From Candidatus Izemoplasma sp. (GTDB lineage Bacteria > Bacillota_I > Bacilli_A > Izemoplasmatales > Izemoplasmataceae), in the NCBI GenBank assembly GCA_007116105.1, contig SKJA01000035.1, forward strand, positions 1 to 6,516: DNA of 6,516 bases, read 5' to 3'. Shown one piece after another: positions 1 through 5,849 of this stretch. Each line of letters begins with the position of its first letter. The first letter of the stretch is position 1. The notes beneath the pieces are model-generated. The model searched no databases and was not told the DNA's origin. It worked only from the letters and a program-made list of their open reading frames with translations. The position numbers and the translations under genes are program-made.

Positions 1-1748
1 GCATGGGCAAGAACTGTGTCAGCTTGCTTGATGATTTGATGGCGATAAATCGTCAAAGGATGATAGTGCAACAGTAGCGGTCTTTTCTCTTCGGGAATAC
101 TTTGAATCTCCCATCGCTTCTTTGATAAGAAACTAGCGTCTTGAGCATCAATGCCAAGCGTCGAATCAAAGGGTCTTGCAAGGTTTTTGGCGATGTGTTC
201 AAACTGCTCCAGCTCGACCTCAGAAACGTCGGTGATTTGATGTTCTTTGACATACCTTAGCAAAAACTCAAGATGATATTTCAACATACTGTTCGTGTAG
301 AAATTATCATCGATGACCGCTGTATACTCATCGGGACCTGTCACATGGTGCATATGATATTGTCCATCATAGTAATGGAGAACGTGCTTGAAAAATCTAG
401 CGGTTTCTAACACGATGTCAAACCCTTTATGCTTCATAAAACGATCATCTTTGAACAATTGGTAGTATTTTATGATGGCATAAGCAATGTCACTGTTGAT
501 ATGATATTGTGCCGTGGACGCTGCATAGTAGGCACTTGTTTCCTGACCGTCAATCGTCCGCCAAGCAAACTTCACGCCTTCTGGAACCCCTAAAATTCTA
601 GCTTCCGCTTTTGCAGCATCCAATTGAAAATAGCGATACTCCAATAAGTTTAACGCAAGGGTTGGATCGACTTGCATGAAGAAAGGAATGAAGTAAATCT
701 CTGTGTCCCAAAAGGTATGACCTTCATAGCCTTGACCCGTCAAGCCTTTTGCAGGGATGTTTGTCCTTGGACTGTGTCCTCCTGCTGTATAGAGTTGATA
801 GAGGTTGTAGTACATAACATCATTGATGTTTTCCATGGTGTCATCTTCAATACGAATGTTCGCCATGACGTGAAACTCTTTTAAGGCATCTGCTTGAAGG
901 GAAAAGATTTTTTCCACAGAGTGAAGATCAATGAAGTTAAAACCACTTTGAAGCATCGGATCAAGATCGTCGTGATCTAAACTATTTAAGTAGATGGCAA
1001 ACTTTGTAAAATGATACGGTTTATTGGGTTCAATTGACACTTCTTTGGTGGCTTCAATAAACGATTCAAATGAAGTATAGTCAAATGCACCAGAATGCGT
1101 TAAGCCAACCAACAATTCAAAGTTTGTCTGTTTAGTCTTCACCCGCATGTGAGCGTGATCTTGCGTGTGCTGTGTTTCTAAAACCTCTAAATATTTAGAC
1201 TCCGAACCACCTGCACGAGCATCTGTTTTTGAAACAAAGTTCTCTACATTGCCTTGCAAGGTTGAGACGATGGTCAGTGGTCCTTGATACGTCAAGCTCT
1301 CAATGGTCACATCGATCATGAAGAGTGGTTTATAGGTAAGGTGTGCAAGACGCTTAAACGTCAGTTTGAAGCGATCTTGTTCGGGTGTTTCGTAAATGAC
1401 TTCCCTTATTGTGAAACCTGAGGTAAGTTCATAGGAGCGTTTAAGACTAATGAGTTTGCATTGTGAGATGTTCAGTACTGTTTGCCCAACATAGATTAAA
1501 ATTGTTTGGGCATCTGGAACATTCACTATGGTTTGTGACCACTCGGGAAATCCAAACGCTTTTTCACCATAAGGAATCGGATGAGAATCATAAAAACCAT
1601 TGATGTAAGTGCCTCGAATGCTGGATTGATAGGGCACTGTTTCTTCAAAGTTTCCACGCACACCGAGGTAATTGTTTTGTGTGGCAAAAATCGTTTCATC
1701 GACTGTCAGTGAGGCAATGTCTGTTCGTTGGTGCCGTGTCAGTTGCAT
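1..1748 (-). CDS. GH65 family inverting glycoside phosphorylase (kojibiose/trehalose/nigerose/maltose phosphorylase type), C-terminus cut by window edge
   Basis: I translated this frame by hand from the ATG at 1748 to position 1. It is open throughout, giving 582 complete residues. Family members are usually about 750-790 residues, so roughly 170-200 C-terminal residues lie outside the window. Hallmarks in order: the N-terminal NNYLGVRGNFEE block (25-36), RGTYINGFYD (45-54), the (alpha/alpha)6-barrel motif GHTFWDTE (343-350, with Asp348), GPDEY with the likely general acid Glu474, and the phosphate-pocket motif KQAD starting at Lys574. The family uses phosphate to cleave alpha-glucosides with inversion, releasing beta-glucose 1-phosphate in the cytoplasm, which fits the pgmB gene just upstream. 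The acceptor-side segment FAWRTIDGQE (394-403) followed by TAQYHIN (412-418) is unlike the maltose phosphorylase pattern I remember and closer to trehalose/nigerose-type enzymes. Exact specificity (trehalose, kojibiose, nigerose, glucosylglycerol or another acceptor) cannot be assigned. An AGGTGA ribosome site supports the start. The family call is secure. Confidence 0.95.
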   Translation of the reverse strand, partial: MQLTRHQRTDIASLTVDETIFATQNNYLGVRGNFEETVPYQSSIRGTYINGFYDSHPIPYGEKAFGFPEWSQTIVNVPDAQTILIYVGQTVLNISQCKLISLKRSYELTSGFTIREVIYETPEQDRFKLTFKRLAHLTYKPLFMIDVTIESLTYQGPLTIVSTLQGNVENFVSKTDARAGGSESKYLEVLETQHTQDHAHMRVKTKQTNFELLVGLTHSGAFDYTSFESFIEATKEVSIEPNKPYHFTKFAIYLNSLDHDDLDPMLQSGFNFIDLHSVEKIFSLQADALKEFHVMANIRIEDDTMENINDVMYYNLYQLYTAGGHSPRTNIPAKGLTGQGYEGHTFWDTEIYFIPFFMQVDPTLALNLLEYRYFQLDAAKAEARILGVPEGVKFAWRTIDGQETSAYYAASTAQYHINSDIAYAIIKYYQLFKDDRFMKHKGFDIVLETARFFKHVLHYYDGQYHMHHVTGPDEYTAVIDDNFYTNSMLKYHLEFLLRYVKEHQITDVSEVELEQFEHIAKNLARPFDSTLGIDAQDASFLSKKRWEIQSIPEEKRPLLLHYHPLTIYRHQIIKQADTVLAH

Positions 1749-1752
1749 AGCT

Positions 1753-1758
1753 TCACCT
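1753..1758 (-). promoter_or_regulatory. Ribosome binding site of the GH65 gene
   Basis: The minus strand reads AGGTGA, four bases before the ATG at 1748. It matches the 3' half of the AGGAGGTGA consensus. The site overlaps the TAG stop of pgmB (1757-1759), so the two genes are probably translationally coupled. It also supports the short N-terminus chosen for the phosphorylase. Confidence 0.7.
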
Positions 1759-2407
1759 AAAGTTTTGACATAAGCCACTGTGCGGCATCCTCAGTGGTTG
1801 GGAACACAAAGTCGGCTTGGGATAACGGCGTTGGATCGCCAATGCCGATGGCAACCATTCCTGCGCGCTTAATCGCATCCACACCCGCTTGAGCATCTTC
1901 AATTCCGAGACACTCTTGAGGCGTGAGGTTAAAGTGTTTCATTGCATCCAAGAAGATATCCGGAGCAGGCTTAGAAGCGCAGGTGTTAGGATCGACCACA
2001 TAATCGAACGCTTGTTCAATGCCCAAAGCACGAATAAGGGTTGGTCCGTTCTTACTTGCACTACCTAACGCAATCTTGATGCCTTTTGTTTTTAAATGAC
2101 TGAGTAAAGAATCAACACCTGGAAAGAGCTGACGTTCATCAAATGAAGCTATCAACCTTTGGTAATGAGCATTCTTCTCAGCTTGGTAGCGTACTTTGTC
2201 TTCTTCGCTGATTGCTTTTTGTCCATACGCTAAAATTCGTTCAAGTGATGCTTGGCGTGAGACGCCTTTGAGTTGTTCTTCAAAAGAAGGTTCTAGGGTG
2301 ATTCCCAGTTTTTGCGCCATGGCTTGCCAAGCTTCAAAGTGTTGATTCGAGGTTTCAGTGATGACCCCATCGAGATCAAAGATGACACATTTTATCTTGT
2401 TAAACAC
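1757..2407 (-). CDS. pgmB: Beta-phosphoglucomutase (HAD superfamily subclass I)
   Basis: This 216-residue cytoplasmic enzyme is full length for beta-phosphoglucomutase. It interconverts beta-glucose 1-phosphate and glucose 6-phosphate through a phospho-aspartate and a glucose 1,6-bisphosphate intermediate. Visible residues: the nucleophile and acid/base pair Asp11 and Asp13 in DLDGVITET, a cap-domain His23, the diagnostic cap segment EEQLKGVSR with Arg51, HAD motif II GSASKN (115-120), motif III Lys146 in SKPAPDIF, and the metal-binding Glu170-Asp171 in GIEDAQAG. The cap and the KGVSR segment separate it from generic HAD phosphatases. The start is GTG at 2407, which overlaps the TAG stop of the upstream permease by one base (TAGTG). 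The neighbouring GH65 phosphorylase would produce its substrate, a classic pairing. No key residue is missing. Confidence 0.96.
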   Translation of the reverse strand: MFNKIKCVIFDLDGVITETSNQHFEAWQAMAQKLGITLEPSFEEQLKGVSRQASLERILAYGQKAISEEDKVRYQAEKNAHYQRLIASFDERQLFPGVDSLLSHLKTKGIKIALGSASKNGPTLIRALGIEQAFDYVVDPNTCASKPAPDIFLDAMKHFNLTPQECLGIEDAQAGVDAIKRAGMVAIGIGDPTPLSQADFVFPTTEDAAQWLMSKL

Positions 2408-3354
2408 TATTTAACAGCTCCCGAAGTCATGCCTTTAATGATGTGTTTTTGAGCGAAGAGGAACAATATAATGACAGGAATTGCTGACATTACCAAGGCG
2501 GTTAACAAGAGGTCCCATTGACGGACAAAGCCCCCGGCAAAGTTGGCAACGGCCAGTGGCAACGTTTGGGTTGAACCACCACGACCAATCACGAGTAAAG
2601 GCAGTAAGAAATCGTTCCAAATCCAAAGCCCATTGAGCACCAATAAAGTCACAAAGATGGGTTTTAAAATAGGTAAGACAATGCGGAAAAATACTTGGGG
2701 TCTTGAGCATCCATCAATGATGGCGGCCTCTTCGATGTCGATTGGAATTGACTTAATAAATCCATGAAATAAGAAAATACTTAAAGGTGCACCAAACCCC
2801 ATGTAGGCAATGATGACTGCATGGTGCGTATCACGCCAGGGGAGAAAGGTGATGTTTTCCAACACGCGAATGAGCGTTACGAGCGGTAACATCACGATTT
2901 GAAACGGGATGACTAGACCGGAGATAAAGAACAAAAACAGAGTCATTGAAAGACGTGTTTTGGTCCGCACAAGGACCCACGCAGCCATCGCACTCGACAC
3001 CCCAATTAAGACAAGTGAGGCTGTGGTGATGATGACGGAATTAAAGAGTGAGTTCACGTACGCTAAGCGATCGTTGTCTAGAATACGTTGAACATTGTTT
3101 ACAAAGACCGACCATGATTCAGGCTGACTCATCGGACTATCGATGATGGCCGTGTTAGTTTTAGCGGTGTTTATGACCACAATATAAAACGGGAAAATGA
3201 ATAGTATCAACAAAGCAAAAGCTAAAATTTCAAGAGGAGAGAGAGATTTAAACCAGTTGAAGATGTTTTTCGGTGCTTGTTTCCAAGTCTCTACTTTGGT
3301 TAATGCACTCAATCGGTCACGAAAGCGTGTCAGTTTTAGTTTTAATGTGCTCAT
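2407..3354 (-). CDS. ABC sugar transporter permease, MalG-type (CUT1 family)
   Basis: This 315-residue integral membrane protein is slightly longer than the usual 275-300 because of a cytoplasmic N-terminal extension of about 40 residues. I see about six hydrophobic segments, near 41-63, 103-128, 136-162, 177-200, 232-254 and 284-302. The ATPase-docking EAA loop is clear at 208-230 (EEAAIIDG, then FFRIVLPI). The C-terminus QKHIIKGMTSGAVK is typical of MalG-type permeases of the carbohydrate uptake transporter-1 family. It would pair with the MalF-type permease encoded just upstream to form the membrane channel of an oligosaccharide importer. Its ATG overlaps the upstream stop by one base (TAATG) and has a good ribosome site. 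No substrate-binding protein or ATPase gene is visible. The substrate cannot be read from the permease, but the context suggests a glucose-containing di- or oligosaccharide. Confidence 0.95.
   Translation of the reverse strand: MSTLKLKLTRFRDRLSALTKVETWKQAPKNIFNWFKSLSPLEILAFALLILFIFPFYIVVINTAKTNTAIIDSPMSQPESWSVFVNNVQRILDNDRLAYVNSLFNSVIITTASLVLIGVSSAMAAWVLVRTKTRLSMTLFLFFISGLVIPFQIVMLPLVTLIRVLENITFLPWRDTHHAVIIAYMGFGAPLSIFLFHGFIKSIPIDIEEAAIIDGCSRPQVFFRIVLPILKPIFVTLLVLNGLWIWNDFLLPLLVIGRGGSTQTLPLAVANFAGGFVRQWDLLLTALVMSAIPVIILFLFAQKHIIKGMTSGAVK
2418..2422 (-). promoter_or_regulatory. Weak ribosome binding site of pgmB
   Basis: The minus strand reads GGGAG, ten bases before the GTG start at 2407. 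It lies inside the last codons of the permease gene. Together with the GTG start and the TAGTG overlap, it suggests that pgmB translation depends largely on ribosomes finishing the permease gene. The match is modest. Confidence 0.45.
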
Positions 3355-4364
3355 TAAAGTTCGACCTCCCGCTTTTTATTAAAGTAAACTTGGCCAATCG
3401 AGAAAATGGCTAAAATAATAAAGAAGGTTACCGCTTGTGCTTGGGCTTGAGCAAAGTTACCACGAGAGAATCCCCAATTGTAAATTTGAACCGTCACTAA
3501 GCGTGTGAACTCAACCGTCCGTGAAGTTTCCAATCCGGCAACCGATTCAAGCCACCCAGGAGAGGAAATGGAAGGTCCCCCACCCGTTAAGCTAAACACG
3601 GTATCAAACTGTTTAAAGGCTGTGACCAGTGTTAAGAAAAGTGAGACCGTGAACGCTTGCGCAATCAAGGGTAAGGTAATGTTCCGTAATCGTTGTAGCG
3701 CATTGGCGCCATCGATTTGAGACGCTTCAATCAGATCTTCAGGGACATTTTGGAGCGCCGCAATGTAAATCATCATAATGTATCCAGCAAATTGCCACGT
3801 GACAACGACCAATAACGCCAGCATGGCATTCTCATTAACTAAGGGTGAAATCTCAAACAAACTTAAGCCCCTTGTTAACACCACGGTGTAAATAAAACTC
3901 CATAAGTAACCAATGATGAGGCCCCCAATGAGATTGGGAATAAAGAACCCTGCACGATAAAGGTTTTGAAGTTTCAACTTCCTCGTGACAAGCAACGCTA
4001 GGGAAAAAGCCACGACATTGATTAAGATGACGTTTCCGACCGCATAGATCGCGGTTCTGACAAACGAATATATAAACCGGAAGTCGGTGCTTAAGGCTCT
4101 AAAGTTCGCGAGTCCAATCCATTCAGTTTCGTTCAATCCACCATCCCAGTTTGTAAATGAGAAATAGATGCCCATGATAAATGGCGTGATGACCATCAAC
4201 AGAAAGGGAATGAGGGCAGGGGCTAAAAAGAGCCAAAACCAAAGTCGATCCTGTGCCTTCTTCCCCAAGCTGAATTTCCTCTTGGGATTGGATTCAGTCG
4301 TTGGTAAAACATCGTTCATTGCTTCAGCTTTTACTTCAACAGGTATTCTTTGTTGGTCCGACAT
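3354..4364 (-). CDS. ABC sugar transporter permease, MalF-type (CUT1 family)
   Basis: This 336-residue integral membrane protein has a polar N-terminal cytoplasmic tail of about 40 residues. It is followed by about six membrane segments, near 42-69, 104-127, 136-160, 181-205, 236-260 and 311-328. The opening segment with YFSFTNWDG (67-75) and GLANFRAL is typical of MalF/LacF-like permeases. The EAA loop that contacts the ATPase is at 211-232 (LIEASQIDGA, ending ITLPL). It lacks the large periplasmic P2 loop of E. coli MalF, as most short CUT1 permeases do. It should form a heterodimer with the MalG-type permease immediately downstream. The start is supported by an AAGGAGGA ribosome site six bases upstream. 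An ATG four bases before this one is out of frame. The gap to the upstream glycosyltransferase stop is 12 bases. The family is certain; the transported sugar is not. Confidence 0.95.
   Translation of the reverse strand: MSDQQRIPVEVKAEAMNDVLPTTESNPKRKFSLGKKAQDRLWFWLFLAPALIPFLLMVITPFIMGIYFSFTNWDGGLNETEWIGLANFRALSTDFRFIYSFVRTAIYAVGNVILINVVAFSLALLVTRKLKLQNLYRAGFFIPNLIGGLIIGYLWSFIYTVVLTRGLSLFEISPLVNENAMLALLVVVTWQFAGYIMMIYIAALQNVPEDLIEASQIDGANALQRLRNITLPLIAQAFTVSLFLTLVTAFKQFDTVFSLTGGGPSISSPGWLESVAGLETSRTVEFTRLVTVQIYNWGFSRGNFAQAQAQAVTFFIILAIFSIGQVYFNKKREVEL
3364..3370 (-). promoter_or_regulatory. Ribosome binding site of the MalG-type permease
   Basis: The minus strand reads GGGAGGT, nine bases before the ATG at 3354. 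It is embedded in the last codons of the MalF-type permease gene. The strong match fixes the start at the TAATG overlap. Confidence 0.75.
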
Positions 4365-4370
4365 AGCATA

Positions 4371-4378
4371 TCCTCCTT
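4371..4378 (-). promoter_or_regulatory. Ribosome binding site of the MalF-type permease
   Basis: The minus strand reads AAGGAGGA, six bases before the ATG at 4364. This is a near-perfect Shine-Dalgarno sequence that overlaps the TAA stop of the glycosyltransferase gene (4377-4379). It is among the strongest sites in the window, suggesting high initiation for the transporter pair. Confidence 0.8.
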
Positions 4379-5849
4379 AGTTCAAATAGTGCTTCGTGAT
4401 GGGCTCAAGTCCGAAATCCAAGAGCTGACTCGGTGACTTAAAGTAGTCATGTGCATCTAAAACCACCGATTGGGGGTGAGCCAATGTTGCTTGAATCGCT
4501 TCTAAATATCGTTTCGCAGTGGCCTGCCAAGTAAACGTTGATTTTACTCGGTAAAGCCCTTGTTTTTGATAAAACTCAAAGTGTTTAAATATTTGCATTA
4601 AACCTTTAATGATGTGCTCTTGATCGTGTACATCCAGTAAGACACCATAAGCGTCTTTGTCGTCTTTTAACACATCCGCTGGACCACCATACTGTGTCAC
4701 AGCTGCGGGCAACCCTGCACACATCGCTTCAATAGGTGCTAAACCAAAGGGTTCATAAAGCGCAGTTAAGCAAAAGATACTACGCATGGTCGAAAAATAA
4801 CGATAGCTTGCGGCCAATGCTTTTTGCGAGGTGATGTTGATGAATGTGACTTTACCTTTGAGCTGATGTTTCTGGATGACATTCATCAGCGCGTGCATGA
4901 TGGTTTTCTCATTGTCTTTTAAGTTGTCGTAGGATGTAAAGGCATCTTCAACACCACGTAAGCTGATGGCGACATTACTGATGGCTTGTAGAGCTTTTGA
5001 TTCCGCATAAGCCTCCAGCAGTCCAAGATGATTTTTTTTAGGGTCAAGTCTTGAAGCTAAGACAATGTAAGGCAGATTTACTCGATCGGGGTCAATGTCA
5101 CGAACCAGTGTTTGATCCAACATTTTACCCACGTCTTCTTCTAAGTCATTGACCACATTTTCGCCAAAAATCTCTTCGTTAACCCCAGGGGGAGCAATGA
5201 CAAACTTTTCAGGATTGTTCACATCCCCAGCCCCTTGGTAAGCGGGATGATGATATTGCTCATCGCGCTCTTGTTCTGTCGAGGTGAAGATGATGCTTGC
5301 GCCTTTCATTGCGCTACGCTCAGCACTTAATCGTTTAGCAAATTGATAGGTTTCATTGAGGGAATGCATGGTCTCTTCGGTCACGTGAAGTTTATCCATC
5401 TTTTGTGCCCCTAAAGAGTGCCCTGTAAAGGAGAAAGGAACACCAGAACGCTCACTTAAGAGAACGCCTGCTAACCCACCATCGCCATAATGCGTCGTAA
5501 TGAAGTCAAACGTTTCATCATTTGATGCATAGAACTCAAGAATGTTTTCGACCCATTCCGACAGGTGTTCCCACAACGATTCTTTAGCTATGAACCGATC
5601 GGGACCACAAGGTATTCTTACGATGCGTAACCCCTCTGAATTAGGATAGTAATCAATCGTTTCGTGAAACCCTCGAATTTTTTCATCATTGAAACGGCGA
5701 GTGACGATGTCCACTTTATGACCGAGTGTCGCCATGGCACGGGCGATTTCTTTCACATAGACGAGCTGTCCTCCAAAGTCGGGGTGTTCCGTCCAGTATG
5801 AGTCTTCAGCGTCAAAATTGCCTTGTGGATTTAAAAATAGAATACGCAT
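4377..5849 (-). CDS. Sucrose-phosphate synthase-like glycosyltransferase (GT4, GT-B fold)
   Basis: This protein is 490 residues long, close to the single-domain bacterial sucrose-phosphate synthases (about 500). The expected reaction is UDP-glucose + fructose 6-phosphate to sucrose 6-phosphate + UDP in the cytoplasm. The N-terminal Rossmann half opens LFLNPQGNFDAEDSYWTEH and then GGQLVYVKE (GGQ at 26-28). The acceptor half has THYGDGG (119-125) and GHSLGAQK (143-150), with His144, Ser145 and Lys150, plus KRLSAER (172-178). The C-terminal nucleotide-sugar half has SRLDPKKN (266-273) and the retaining GT4 E-x7-E motif YEPFGLAPIE (Glu366 and Glu374). From memory these blocks resemble Halothermothrix orenii sucrose-phosphate synthase closely. 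Agrobacterium mannosylfructose-phosphate synthase is more distant, and Lys150 with the KRLSAER arginines suggests a phosphorylated acceptor rather than free fructose. There is no C-terminal HAD phosphatase domain. The start overlaps the kinase stop (TAATG). The sugar donor is inferred, so a related donor remains possible. Confidence 0.88.
   Translation of the reverse strand: MRILFLNPQGNFDAEDSYWTEHPDFGGQLVYVKEIARAMATLGHKVDIVTRRFNDEKIRGFHETIDYYPNSEGLRIVRIPCGPDRFIAKESLWEHLSEWVENILEFYASNDETFDFITTHYGDGGLAGVLLSERSGVPFSFTGHSLGAQKMDKLHVTEETMHSLNETYQFAKRLSAERSAMKGASIIFTSTEQERDEQYHHPAYQGAGDVNNPEKFVIAPPGVNEEIFGENVVNDLEEDVGKMLDQTLVRDIDPDRVNLPYIVLASRLDPKKNHLGLLEAYAESKALQAISNVAISLRGVEDAFTSYDNLKDNEKTIMHALMNVIQKHQLKGKVTFINITSQKALAASYRYFSTMRSIFCLTALYEPFGLAPIEAMCAGLPAAVTQYGGPADVLKDDKDAYGVLLDVHDQEHIIKGLMQIFKHFEFYQKQGLYRVKSTFTWQATAKRYLEAIQATLAHPQSVVLDAHDYFKSPSQLLDFGLEPITKHYLN

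Noticed and set aside
53..253. Minus-strand 66-codon reading frame
   Set aside because: It is a shifted frame inside the GH65 gene. The true frame reads through the same bases and reaches the KQAD motif without interruption.
672..884. Plus-strand reading frame of 70 codons
   Set aside because: It is antisense to the core of the GH65 catalytic domain, including the GHTFWDTE codons, and has no recognisable domain. The minus-strand frame is clearly the coding one.
1749..1756. Terminators or promoters between genes
   Set aside because: The only gaps are 8 and 12 bases and hold ribosome sites. There is no room for a hairpin plus T-run or a -35/-10 pair, and I saw no convincing internal promoter.
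1757..2407. The HAD protein acting as the missing sucrose-phosphate phosphatase
   Set aside because: It has the subclass I cap with KGVSR, the DLDGVITET nucleophile motif and the size of beta-phosphoglucomutase. Sucrose-phosphate phosphatases are class II HAD proteins with a different cap.
2435..2710. Minus-strand 91-codon reading frame inside the MalG-type gene
   Set aside because: It is a shifted frame over the EAA-loop and C-terminal membrane coding region. The composition is unlike a real protein and no domain is seen.
4377..5849. Mannosylfructose-phosphate synthase as the glycosyltransferase identity
   Set aside because: The N-terminal LNPQGNFD and SYWTEH blocks and the GHSLGAQK and SRLDPKKN motifs fit the Halothermothrix-type sucrose-phosphate synthase, as I recall it, better than the Agrobacterium mannosyl enzyme. 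The donor is still unproven.
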